Assembly (NCBI GenBank): GCA_903875445.1
Contig: CAIQWD010000039.1
Coordinates: 1-32,189, forward strand
Source: an uncultured delta proteobacterium
GTDB lineage: Bacteria > Desulfobacterota > Desulfobulbia > Desulfobulbales > Desulfocapsaceae
Length of the DNA stretch: 32,189 nt
Reading direction: 5' to 3'
Shown here: in pieces, positions 16,546 to 26,364 of the stretch
Layout: each line of letters starts with the position of its first letter
Numbering within the stretch: position 1 is the stretch's first letter
Notes under the pieces: generated by a model
Told to the model about the DNA's origin: nothing
Database searches by the model: none
Seen by the model: the letters and a program-made list of their open reading frames with translations, nothing else
Translations under genes and position numbers: made by a program

Positions 16546-17553
16546 ATGCCCGTACCGCCAAATTGGCGTCAGATATTTATTGAGTTCGTAGATAAATGGA
16601 AATCTGCATTTGCTGGTACAAATCAATCTGCACAGGAGGAGTTCCTGGGTGACAGACCCTTCCTCAATTTCGTTTTGACTGAACCGGCAACATCTTGGCA
16701 CGACTTTCTTCAATGGAAAAATGAGTTAAAAGGCTCTTGGGCCTTCCGTGGTCAACGCAAATCTTCATGGAACCTGGACACGTCACTGGACTTGGCTGTA
16801 ATGGTAGAGTATGCGGGGGATGGTTTTAGCGGATATGGCCGCCTCAATAGGGAAACAGAGCTTAGCAAACTACTCTTTCTCTTCCAGCAACAAGCTCACC
16901 ATTACATAGACAATCTCCCGGCGCTTGATGACGTTGGCAGTTGGCTCGCCCTCATGCAGCACTACGGAGTGCCTACCCGTTTTCTGGATTGGACAAAATC
17001 GCCCTACGTGGCACTGTTCTTCGCGCTTGCGGATGAACCATCGGAAGATGAATCACCTGAGACATCCGCTGCGGTTTGGGCTATAGATTTAGATTGGCTA
17101 GAGAGTAGAGGGCAAGAATTACTTAAATCAGACTACCCTATTCCAGCATTGGATGACTATCAGGCGAGAGCTAAATACCTCAATGTTTTGCTACCTAATC
17201 CCACTGAAAATGCAGTTATTGTCAAGATCGATCCGCTAAAAACTAATGAGCGGATGGTGGCACAACAAGGATTCTTCCTATGTAATTTGTTCCATAAAAA
17301 CTACGCTTCTTTCAATCAAATCCTCATGAGCATGATTTTCCACCAGATACCGGACGAGCCGGTTCTCAGAAAGCTACAAGTGGATAAGAGCCAAAGGATA
17401 ACGTTTCTGAAACAACTGCGAGAGATGAATATCCATAGCGCTTCTCTCTTCCCAGGGCTCGACGGATTTGGCAAATCTCTCAAACTCGATCTTAAGATAA
17501 AGGCGGCCGATGAAGGAAAGGCAATCGCGGATCAAATAATAAATGACAGATAA
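16546..17553 (+). CDS. FRG-domain protein
   Basis: 335-aa protein with an FRG domain. The family signatures are clear: WAFRGQRKSSWNLDTSL at residues 65-81 and QHYGVPTRFLDWTKSPYVALFFA at ~138-160. A GGAGG site precedes the ATG at 16546. The rest, including ~100 C-terminal residues, has no motif I recognise, and there is no signal peptide or membrane segment. FRG domains are widespread in bacteria and phages and often appear in accessory or defence-type loci; biochemical function is not established for most. Here it stands alone between an amidase and a MerR regulator in an AT-rich accessory stretch, so it was probably acquired. Confidence 0.85.
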   Translation: MPVPPNWRQIFIEFVDKWKSAFAGTNQSAQEEFLGDRPFLNFVLTEPATSWHDFLQWKNELKGSWAFRGQRKSSWNLDTSLDLAVMVEYAGDGFSGYGRLNRETELSKLLFLFQQQAHHYIDNLPALDDVGSWLALMQHYGVPTRFLDWTKSPYVALFFALADEPSEDESPETSAAVWAIDLDWLESRGQELLKSDYPIPALDDYQARAKYLNVLLPNPTENAVIVKIDPLKTNERMVAQQGFFLCNLFHKNYASFNQILMSMIFHQIPDEPVLRKLQVDKSQRITFLKQLREMNIHSASLFPGLDGFGKSLKLDLKIKAADEGKAIADQIINDR

Positions 17554-17723
17554 ATTAGTAGGAATTCAGGGGACATCCATGATAAGTCTTGCCAACGGGA
17601 AAGCGGAGGTTTCCCATAACCATCAAGCACCTTCAGAATTTCCGGGGAAATGATACTCAATTCCAACCAAAACATTCTGCGGTCAAGCCGCAGATGTTTG
17701 CATTGGGCCACTCAGGTAACCCC

Positions 17724-18080
17724 ATGAATATTCAAGAATTTGCCGAATTAACACAAATATCCGCGCATACCATACGTTATTACGAAAAGATTGGGCTGCT
17801 GCGAAACATCAATCGTAATTCGAGTGGGCATCGTGCTTTCACGAAAAATGATATTGTCTGGACCGATTTTATTAAACGACTGAAAGATACCGGGATGTCT
17901 CTGCAAGATATTCGCAGATATGCAGATTTGCGAGAGGAGGGTGAGCATACAGCTAAACTTCGTATGCAATTGCTGCAGGCACACACAAAAATTTTGGAAG
18001 AAAGAATTGCCATTGAAACTCTCCATTTGCAAAAACTGAAAGAAAAAATCAAATTTTACGATACTCTCATCATCGATTAA
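17724..18080 (+). CDS. MerR-family transcriptional regulator
   Basis: 118-aa MerR regulator. The winged-helix DNA-binding part is MNIQEFAELTQISAHTIRYY followed by EKIGLL and SSGHRAFTKNDI (residues 1-44). GMSLQDIRRYADL follows, and then a coiled-coil dimerisation helix (about 75-115). The short C-terminus has no Cys cluster, so it is not a classical metal sensor. It resembles the AdhR/NmlR group, which responds to aldehydes or electrophiles. The frame is open upstream to 17589, but the ATG at 17724 gives the canonical MerR N-terminus. It lies just upstream of a carboxymuconolactone-decarboxylase-like gene with a MerR-type promoter, the probable target. Confidence 0.9.
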   Translation: MNIQEFAELTQISAHTIRYYEKIGLLRNINRNSSGHRAFTKNDIVWTDFIKRLKDTGMSLQDIRRYADLREEGEHTAKLRMQLLQAHTKILEERIAIETLHLQKLKEKIKFYDTLIID

Positions 18081-18089
18081 TTTTTATGC

Positions 18090-18120
18090 TTGACTTTGAG
18101 TATGCTCTAAGTTGTAGGAT
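18090..18120 (+). promoter_or_regulatory. MerR-type promoter/operator with 19-bp spacer
   Basis: TTGACT (18090-18095) and TAGGAT (18115-18120) are separated by 19 bp, the overlong spacer that marks MerR-activated promoters. The spacer holds the near-perfect dyad CTTTGAG-TATG-CTCTAAG (one mismatched pair), where the regulator would bind and underwind the DNA. This directly links the MerR gene to the gene starting at 18163. Confidence 0.82.
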
Positions 18121-18162
18121 TGGCGATGTCTGTATCACAAATAACCTACACAAGGAGTCGCC

Positions 18163-18549
18163 ATGAACAATCAAAGATTTGAGTCAGGTTTAAAAAAATT
18201 GAAAGAAATTGATGGTGCTGCCGGCGAAAAGGTCATCGACAGCTTGGCAGCAATTGCCCCGGATTTAGCAAAGTATACGATTGAGTTCCCTTTTGGGGAC
18301 ATTTATCAACGACCCGGACTTGATTTAAAAAGCAGGGAATTAGTAACAGTTGCAGCTTTAACAGCCTTGGGCCACTGCCAACCGCAGCTCAATGTGCATA
18401 TCAATGGCGCGTTGAACGTCGGTTGCAAACCAGAGGAAATAGTTGAAGTCATAATACAAATGGCGGTTTATGCGGGGTTCCCAGCCTCATTAAATGGTAT
18501 GTTTGTTGCCAAAGATGTCTTCATCGAACGCGGCATCATCACCACCTAA
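18163..18549 (+). CDS. Carboxymuconolactone decarboxylase family protein
   Basis: 128-aa protein of the CMD/AhpD-like fold. Diagnostic parts are [20 protein letters not shown] at ~46-65, then [20 protein letters not shown] at ~65-84 and a conserved [20 protein letters not shown]. AhpD uses a CxxC pair; here only a single Cys is in that place ([10 protein letters not shown]), so the alkylhydroperoxidase mechanism is unlikely. A strong AAGGAG ribosome binding site precedes the ATG. In Bacillus subtilis an AdhR-type MerR regulator controls a similar carboxymuconolactone-decarboxylase-like gene in aldehyde stress. By analogy this gene may act in aldehyde or quinone stress, but the reaction is unknown. 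Confidence 0.88.
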   Translation: MNNQRFESGLKKLKEIDGAAGEKVIDSLAAIAPDLAKYTIEFPFGDIYQRPGLDLKSRELVTVAALTALGHCQPQLNVHINGALNVGCKPEEIVEVIIQMAVYAGFPASLNGMFVAKDVFIERGIITT

Positions 18550-18588
18550 CAAGTGGCTGACTGCAGTTGCAGGCAGTTATGAAGGTTT

Positions 18589-18641
18589 AGGAGCCGTTAG
18601 GAAATAACTAAACCATTTATAACCATTTCCTTACGGCTCCT
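18589..18641. terminator. Long imperfect hairpin between convergent genes
   Basis: AGGAGCCGTTAGGAAAT (18589-18605) and ATTTCCTTACGGCTCCT (18625-18641) pair over 17 bp with one mismatch around a 19-nt loop. It lies 40 bp after the rightward CMD gene and about 37 bp before the end of the leftward remnant, so it may serve as a two-way terminator. Neither side has a real T run, which keeps confidence modest. Confidence 0.5.
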
Positions 18642-18677
18642 TATGCCGTTCCAGGCATGCCTTCGGCCCATATTTTT

Positions 18678-18920
18678 TTACAACGGCTTAAAGAGGGAGA
18701 GCCGGTATTTTTTCAAGAGGTCATACAACCGCGCCTGGGAGATCCCGGCAAGACGGCAAGCGGCCTCCCGATTGCCCCACGCCTTCCTGATCAGGACCTG
18801 AAAGTACTGGCGCTCATGCTTTTCACGAAAATCGTTGAGGCAGGGGAATTTCCCGGTTGGGTCGCCCGCGTCACCCAAGTCAAAGTCTATGGCCGGGAGC
18901 TGCGGCGCGGGACCCAGGCA
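18678..18920 (-). pseudogene. C-terminal remnant of a sigma54 activator (Fis-type HTH)
   Basis: Read leftward, the last ~55 codons give LNDFREKHERQYFQVLIRKA, then WGNREAACRLAGISQARLYD and LLKKYRL. This is the Fis-type helix-turn-helix end of NtrC-class regulators, including the KAWGNREAACRLAGIS pattern. No AAA+ domain, GAFTGA motif or start is found upstream; instead the sequence meets a KipI-like fragment in another frame near 18920-18930. It is therefore a 3' scrap left by a deletion. It is not expected to be functional unless read as a small HTH protein, for which no start is visible. Confidence 0.7.
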
Positions 18921-19242
18921 ACAAGACGATCTTCGGCGCCGGCAGGCTGATCTCTCCGGCATTTTTATAGAGATCGACAAGCCTCTGCCGCAGTTGCTGG
19001 GAAGAACAGACCAAGGGGTCATAAAGCAGGGTAAGGGATCGATAGGCAGGCGAAACTTCGATTACTCCCGCCGGTTTTTCAAGGTCCAAAGCAAGAAGCA
19101 TCGCCTTGATTTTTGCATGAATCAGGGGCGAAATTCCTTCGCCGAATTCCATTATCAAGCCTTGGTCGCCGGCGATGCGAAACACCGGTTCGGCGTAGAG
19201 AGCGGCAGTCATCGTCAAAATATCTTCCTCGGTTGTTGACAT
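18921..19242 (-). pseudogene. N-terminal remnant of KipI/PxpB (5-oxoprolinase subunit B)
   Basis: From ATG 19242 the first ~106 codons match the start of the KipI/PxpB family: FRIAGDQGLIMEFGEGISP at ~21-39, then a GVIEVSPAYRSLTLLYDPL stretch at ~59-77. Full-length members have ~220-240 residues and continue with an EIPVCYGGEYGPDL-like block. Here the sequence changes after LPAPKIV (about 18924) and stops at 18880 in this frame. PxpB is one of three subunits that convert 5-oxoproline to glutamate; the partners (PxpA, PxpC) are not in the window. It is probably a dead gene joined by deletion to the neighbouring activator scrap. Confidence 0.75.
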
Positions 19243-19853
19243 GTATCATGTTATCCGCCCTGCTGGTTGCGGAGTCAAAGATGACCCGTGACGGCGGCTT
19301 GCCTTTTGCGTTTCTTGTTTCTCTTTTACTCTTTTATCACTTTCGCATTTTCAAAAAACATGCCATCATCCGACAATTATTTTTCATCGATAATTCAGTA
19401 TATTACTGACATTGGCCGACTTATGTTCCGGGCAAAATCGGCGGCCATTCTTTTTTTCAAGAAAACTTTCTCCGTTATCGTAACGATACAGTTCCAGACC
19501 CAAAGTCGGCTTCCTCTTTTTTAGAAATTTGACGGAATGCTCACAATCTCTTCAACTTCTTGGAAATAATAGATTTTCCCCTTCTTTTGCAAGCGTTTTA
19601 GCCACCACATTGATGAAATGATCAATTGACCTCCGCTCCACCAAGCCTCTCCCACGGCCTTGGAGCATTAAATTAATCATTTATTATCCTCGTGTTAGGT
19701 AACAAATCATGGTGCTGCAGATTTTTTTTCGCGGGCGGTATGCTTTTTGCTCCTTCCAGCCTGCTCGTCGTATCAAGAGAATACGATCCGGGTATCGCAT
19801 GGGAAAAATTGAAACAATCGTTAAAAATCTTTTTACAAGAAGAGGTCTGGTGC
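19243..19853. other. Intergenic region upstream of korDABC
   Basis: About 610 bp with no convincing gene. Its short open frames lack ribosome binding sites or recognisable content. A possible promoter for the kor operon is TTGGAG (19660-19665) and TATTAT (19682-19687) with a 16-bp spacer; this is a weak call. Confidence 0.4.
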
Positions 19854-20066
19854 ATGGCAAAGGCAAGGCTCAAGGAGCAAAAAATAATCAGGGACTGGTG
19901 CAAAGGCTGTGGAATCTGTATCGCCTTTTGCCCGAAGAAGGTCCTGGAGCTGGACGCAGAGGATAAGGCAGTGACAGTGCGACCCGAAGATTGTATCTGC
20001 TGCCGCTTATGTGAATTACGCTGCCCCGATCTGGCGATCGAGGTGTTCAAGCAGGAGGAAGAATGA
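19854..20066 (+). CDS. korD: 2-oxoacid:ferredoxin oxidoreductase, delta (ferredoxin) subunit
   Basis: 70-aa dicluster ferredoxin subunit. It has two 4Fe-4S motifs, CKGCGICIAFCP and CICCRLCELRCP, that carry electrons from the thiamine-diphosphate active site to external ferredoxin. The frame is open upstream to 19692, but the ATG at 19854 follows AGAGGT and gives the usual compact KorD. Its stop overlaps the korA start by 4 bp (ATGA), so the subunits are translationally coupled. Confidence 0.92.
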   Translation: MAKARLKEQKIIRDWCKGCGICIAFCPKKVLELDAEDKAVTVRPEDCICCRLCELRCPDLAIEVFKQEEE

Positions 20067-21211
20067 CAAAGCAAATCATGTTCTTACAAGGCAACGAGGC
20101 CTGTGTCGAGGGGGCTCTCTACGCCGGAGTGGAGTTTTTTGCCGGCTACCCGATCACCCCGTCAACCGAAATCGCCGAACAGCTCTCAGGGCGGTTGCCG
20201 GAACGCGGCGGCAAATTCATCCAGATGGAGGACGAGATCGCCTCGATGTGCGCCATCATCGGGGCGTCGCTCACCGGCAAGAAAGTCATGACAGCAACCA
20301 GCGGCCCGGGCTTTTCCCTGAAACAGGAGGCCATCGGCTACGCCTGCATGGCGGAGATCCCCTGCGTCATCGCCAACGTCCAGCGGGGCGGCCCATCGAC
20401 CGGCAACCCGACCCACGTCAGCCAGGGCGACATCAACCAGGCGCGCTGGGGCACGCACGGCGATCATAACATCATTGCCCTCACCGCCTCCAACCACCAG
20501 GATGTTTTTTCGATCACCGTCGACGCCTTCAATATGGCGGAGACCTACCGAACCCCGGTCATCCTCCTGCTCGACGAGGCGGTCGGCCATCTCCGGGAAA
20601 AATTGATCCTTCCGGAAAAGGGCGAACTGCCGATCGTCGACCGGCTGCGAACCTCGGTTCCCAAGGGAGTCGATTATCACCCCTACCTGCCGAGAGAAGA
20701 CGGTCGTTTGCCGATGTCCGATTTCGGCGGCGACCATCGCTACAACGTTACCGGGTTGTTCCATGATATGTGGGGCTTCCCCTCCAATAACCCGAAGGTG
20801 GTAAACGAACTCCTCCGCCATTTGGTAGACAAGATCGACAACAATATCCGGGCCATCACCCGCTACAAGGAACACTACATGGAAGGGGCCGAATATATTC
20901 TCCTCTCCTACGGTTCCTCGGCTAGATCCGCCATCCATCTCGCCCAGAACCGGCGGGCCAAGGGCGAGAAGATAGGAGTATTGGAGCTGCAGTCGATCTG
21001 GCCCTTCCCGAGCGAGCTGGTGCGGGAAAAATGTGCCGGTGCCAAGGCCGTGCTGGTGGTGGAAATGAATATGGGTCAGGTTATGGCCCAGGTAAAAATG
21101 GCGGTCGACGAACCGGGTAAAATCTTTCTTGCCAACCGCATCGACGGCAAACTGATAACGCCTTCAGATATCAAACAACTCCTGCGGGTTATCCAGGGGA
21201 GGGGAGTGTGA
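20063..21211 (+). CDS. korA: 2-oxoacid:ferredoxin oxidoreductase, alpha subunit
   Basis: 382-aa alpha subunit holding the pyrimidine-binding half of the thiamine-diphosphate site. The family pattern is clear: FFAGYPITPSTEIAEQLS, QMEDEIASMCAIIGASLTGK, ATSGPGFSLKQEAIGYACMA and RGGPSTGNPTH. The C-terminal transketolase-like domain carries the ELQSIWPFP stretch. With KorB, KorC and KorD it oxidises 2-oxoglutarate (or a related 2-oxoacid) plus CoA to succinyl-CoA, CO2 and reduced ferredoxin, or runs in reverse in the reductive TCA cycle. The 2-oxoglutarate assignment leans on gdhA directly downstream; a branched-chain oxoacid enzyme is the main alternative. Confidence 0.92.
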   Translation: MTKQIMFLQGNEACVEGALYAGVEFFAGYPITPSTEIAEQLSGRLPERGGKFIQMEDEIASMCAIIGASLTGKKVMTATSGPGFSLKQEAIGYACMAEIPCVIANVQRGGPSTGNPTHVSQGDINQARWGTHGDHNIIALTASNHQDVFSITVDAFNMAETYRTPVILLLDEAVGHLREKLILPEKGELPIVDRLRTSVPKGVDYHPYLPREDGRLPMSDFGGDHRYNVTGLFHDMWGFPSNNPKVVNELLRHLVDKIDNNIRAITRYKEHYMEGAEYILLSYGSSARSAIHLAQNRRAKGEKIGVLELQSIWPFPSELVREKCAGAKAVLVVEMNMGQVMAQVKMAVDEPGKIFLANRIDGKLITPSDIKQLLRVIQGRGV

Positions 21212-21212
21212 A

Positions 21213-22012
21213 ATGGCTGTAACAGATTATTTACGCGAACGATTTTTCCCGCATATGTGGTGTCCCGGCTGCGGCCATGGCACTGTTCTCAATTCGCTGC
21301 TCCGGGCCATTGAGGAACTGGGCCTGAACAAGAACAATATCGTCATGACCTCAGGCATCGGTTGCTCGGCCCGGATCTCCGGCTATGTCGATTTCCACTC
21401 CCTGCATACCATCCACGGCCGGGCCCTGGCCTTTGCCACCGGGGTAAAGCTGTCAAAACCGGGCCTCAAGCTCCTCGTGCCCATGGGGGACGGCGACGCC
21501 CTGGCAATCGGCGGCAACCATTTCATCCATGCGGCGCGCCGCAATATCGACATCACCGCCATTATCATGAACAACCGGATCTACGGCATGACCGGCGGCC
21601 AGTTCTCGCCGCTTTCCGGCCCCGGCAAAAAGGCCACCACCGCCCCCTATCTGACCATCGATCGCGAGTTCGATATAGTTGAATTGGCCAAAGCGGCAGG
21701 CGCAACCTTTGTCGCCAGGTCGACCACCTATCATGCCAAGGAAAGTATCGAATTTTTGAAGAAAGCAATCGACCACAAAGGTTTCTCGGTGGTCGAAATC
21801 CTCTCCCAGTGTCCGACCCATTACGGCCGGAAGAACAAGGAGGGCGATGCGCCGCAGATGCTGGAAAACTACCGGAACAATACCGCAAAAATCGGCTCGA
21901 AGGCGCTGGCGGACGATCCGTCGCTTATCGCCCGGGGAATCTTTGTCGATGTCGAACGACCTGAATATTGTCAGGAATACGACCAGATCATTGAACGTGC
22001 CATGAAGGAGTA

Positions 22013-22013
<1 letters not shown>
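21213..22013 (+). CDS. korB: 2-oxoacid:ferredoxin oxidoreductase, beta subunit
   Basis: 266-aa beta subunit, starting 1 bp after korA stops, with AGGGGAGGG just upstream. It binds the diphosphate end of thiamine diphosphate: WCPGCGHGTVLNSL near the N-terminus, SGIGCSARISGY, and the GDGDALAIGGNHFIHAARRN ... NNRIYGMTGGQ pair, which forms the GDG-x(n)-NN cofactor motif. Length and order match the short beta subunits of Kor/Vor enzymes, which lack their own C-terminal ferredoxin domain because KorD is separate. Oxygen-sensitive enzymes of this kind fit an anaerobic host. Confidence 0.93.
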
Positions 22014-23918
<1,905 letters not shown>

Positions 23919-24702
23919 TCGGCAATGCCGCTATAAAAAAATCCTGACCGGAGAAAACTGCAGAATGACCGGGAAACCTCTCTCCCGACTTTTGCAATTT
24001 ACCTCCGGTTTTGCCAATATTTGGCCAAGAAACCAATCTAACCAGCAGAAATTACATCGCCGACTTGCCAAAACCGTTTGTAGTGCCGACCCACCATCTT
24101 CCTTGTCTATCAAGAAGTAATTTTCGGCTCATTTTCTCAGTTCTACTTTCTTTCCACTCGTCAAAGTACTGACTAACTTCTGCATTGAATCCTCTTTCTC
24201 GAAGTAGAATCGCGAGGACAGTAGATCTTACCACTTTTGTGTCAGACTTGTTTCAAAACCTGAACAAGTTCACAACATGGTGACCCTAATCTGACCCGTA
24301 ATAATACACATCCCGGCATATCCCACAGCCACCGCCCGGATCACCATAAATTTCATTTTATCATCAAGCAGTTATCAAGTTAATGAAATTTTTTATCAAT
24401 AACGAACGACTCTTGCTTAAATTCACTTCCGTCACAACTGCCGATTGAGGGCAATGGAGCCATCGACAAGTTCACTTTAATAGCTTCCGAGCATTTGGAA
24501 AATTATTTTTAAAAAAAATGTCAACACCGTCAAATTATAAGAAAAATGTCAGAAAGCATCTGTATAATACGGGTACGTCTTGAAAAACTTTAGTGCGGGA
24601 CGTTCGAAACTGACAGAGTCATCGAAGATAAATATGAAATTAATCAGTTATTTATTCAGTCCGGGACAATAGCCGCAAGCCACAACCCCAAAAGGGACCG
24701 AA
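23919..24702. other. Intergenic, AT-rich region before the transposase
   Basis: About 780 bp with no supported gene. A 60-codon leftward frame at 24052-24234 (GTG start, no ribosome binding site) reads like protein in its middle but matches nothing I know. AAATTTCATT (24348-24357) and AATGAAATTT (24382-24391) form a 10-bp inverted repeat with a 24-nt loop and a T run after it, a weak terminator-like structure. A TATAAT lies at 24563-24568 without a matching -35. Confidence 0.45.
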
Positions 24703-25405
24703 ATGTCAAGACGCCCTCGAATCACGATCTCCGAAGTCCCTGTCCACCTGATCCAGCGTGGAAATAATCGTCAGGCTTGCTTTTATGCCAAAGAAGACTA
24801 TCAGAGCTTTCTGGACTGGTTGCAAAAGTACGCCGGTGCATCGGGCTGCGCGGTCCATGCCTATGTGTTGATGACCAACCATGTACACCTGCTGGTAACC
24901 CCGACCGAAAAGAGCAGTTCCGGAACATTTATGAAACTCCTTGGGCAGCGCTATGCCCAAGGTCAACCGGGTTTATCGGCGCAGTGGAACCCTCTGGGAA
25001 GGGGGATACCTCAGCTACATTGCCGAGCAGGAACAGTACCTGCTCATCTGCCAGCGATATATCGAGCTCAATCCTGTTCGGGCAGGACTTGTTGTCCATC
25101 CCGCCGAGTATCCCTGGTCCAGCTATCGTGCCAATGGGCAAGGAGAGGAATCCGAGATATTGGACCAGCACTACCTGTATATGAATTTAGGCAAGACACC
25201 TGCCAAAAGACAGGCAGTTTATCGTTCCTTGTTTTACAATGCATTGGCTCCGGAATTGGTTGATCAAATTAGAAATGCCACAAACGGCAATTACGCCCTT
25301 GGCGATGAACGGTTCAAAGCGGAAGTAGAAAGTACCTTGAAACGGCGGGTAACACCGGGGAAAGCAGGTAGACCAAGGAAATATCCTGTACTGGAAGAGA
25401 TCTAA
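24703..25405 (+). pseudogene. IS200-like / REP-associated Y1 transposase, frameshifted
   Basis: Tyrosine (Y1) single-strand transposase of the TnpA-REP group. The first 86 codons hold VPVHLIQRGNNRQACFYAKE and the HUH motif in YVLMTNHVHLLVTP. After QRYAQ (24960) the frame shifts; VNRVYRRSGTLWEGGYL, then CQRYIELNPVRAGLVVHPAE and YPWSSYRANG follow in another frame to the stop at 25405. Compared with the family, two bases are missing (or one is extra) at about 24961. Both halves are otherwise intact, so inactivation is recent. No matching terminal repeats could be recognised. It marks the left border of the rearranged RTX region. Confidence 0.88.
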
Positions 25406-25562
25406 ACTTTTTGATAACTTCTCTTGTTTTCTTAGATGAGGTCCGTCCCCGATTTATAATTATTGACAGCTATTTATCCAATTGGCTAAGGAATTGGAAA
25501 TTATGCTCTATGGAGTCAGGTTTCGGTTTGTTTTTAGAGAATCGTGGTCTGACCCCGAGTTT

Positions 25563-25623
25563 CCACCATCAAGGATTCCGACGGCAAGGGGGATGTCGGT
25601 TTCGTCGATATATTCACCTATGC
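25563..25623 (+). pseudogene. Scrap of an RTX-protein gene
   Basis: This piece shares the exact 22-mer at 25564-25586 with the big RTX gene (around 29819-29841). It then continues with protein-level similarity: TIKDSDGKGDVGFVDIF here against TIKDSDGSGKISFADIR there. The frame ends soon after. It is a leftover of another RTX gene copy, lying between the transposase and the membrane-protein gene. Confidence 0.6.
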
Positions 25624-25648
25624 CATAACTAATATGCCATAACTAATA
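25621..25648. repeat. Two tandem copies of a 14-bp unit
   Basis: TGCCATAACTAATA occurs twice, head to tail, at 25621-25634 and 25635-25648, directly after the RTX scrap and before the ribosome binding site of the next gene. It looks like a small slippage duplication. Confidence 0.85.
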
Positions 25649-25667
25649 TATTGGAGGTTTCCCTCTT

Positions 25668-26153
25668 ATGATCTACCAAGCCTCGTCTTTCCTTAAAGTC
25701 TCGTATCGTTTAGTTTTGCTCGGTGCAATCCTGCCGTTCGGCCTTTCAAAGTCCAGTTGGGTAAGCCTCATTACTGGTCATGGAATTTTTAGTATCATTC
25801 CATATGCCTGGCAACTCGTCTTTTTAGTTGTCGGTGTGTATCGAATCTATCTTGTCACTCGATTTAAAGGAACATTGGATGCACTCCCGGTCTCCGGCAT
25901 TGCCGCAACACTAAGGTCTCTCGGTGTGTTTTGCCTCTACATTGGAGCAATAATCACACTTCTCAATTGGTTCTCAGGACCACTCATGCACATGTTTATG
26001 ACCCACAGGACCGAGAGTGGGGCTGAGTTTGTCGTCATAGGGTGGTATCTCTCCCTCGTTACCGGCATTGGCTATCTTGGGTTACTTTTGTTTGAGTTCA
26101 GTCGACTACTCGCATTTGAGCGCCAGATTAAACAAAACAATATGAAAGAATAA
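25668..26153 (+). CDS. Hypothetical four-helix membrane protein
   Basis: 161-aa protein that I do not recognise. Four hydrophobic stretches are visible: about residues 12-27, 41-63, 78-102 and 121-144. They are separated by short polar loops (VTRFKGTLDALPVS; THRTESGAEF) and followed by a charged tail (FERQIKQNNMKE). This suggests a small inner-membrane protein with both ends on the same side. GGAGG lies 10 bp upstream of the ATG at 25668, slightly far but usable. It sits between the transposase remnant and the duplicated partner genes of the RTX protein. Whether it belongs functionally with them is not known. Confidence 0.7.
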   Translation: MIYQASSFLKVSYRLVLLGAILPFGLSKSSWVSLITGHGIFSIIPYAWQLVFLVVGVYRIYLVTRFKGTLDALPVSGIAATLRSLGVFCLYIGAIITLLNWFSGPLMHMFMTHRTESGAEFVVIGWYLSLVTGIGYLGLLLFEFSRLLAFERQIKQNNMKE

Positions 26154-26364
26154 GGTCAAGTTCAGAAGAACGATTGAATGAATATCAAACCAGAAAAGCC
26201 ATCGCTTTGATTCACAGGTCAGTGACCCGGTGCGGCTGATCTCCATGAAAAAGGCTAAACATAATGAAATTGTTCCAAAACAATGTGATTGTTACGCTGG
26301 GAGAATGTGCAGCGGATAAAAATTTAAAATATTCCGGCTTTTTTCTCTTCTCCACTCAGATTGT

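Noticed and set aside
17589-17723. N-terminal extension of the MerR protein
   Set aside because: The 45 upstream codons match no MerR protein. The internal ATG at 17724 gives the standard N-terminus of the family.
24052-24234. Possible 60-aa leftward protein
   Set aside because: It has a GTG start without a Shine-Dalgarno sequence and no family I know. It could be a remnant, but there is not enough to call it.
24941-25405. Programmed frameshift making an active transposase
   Set aside because: Y1 transposases are single-frame proteins. There is no slippery heptamer at the joint, so an inactivating indel is more likely.
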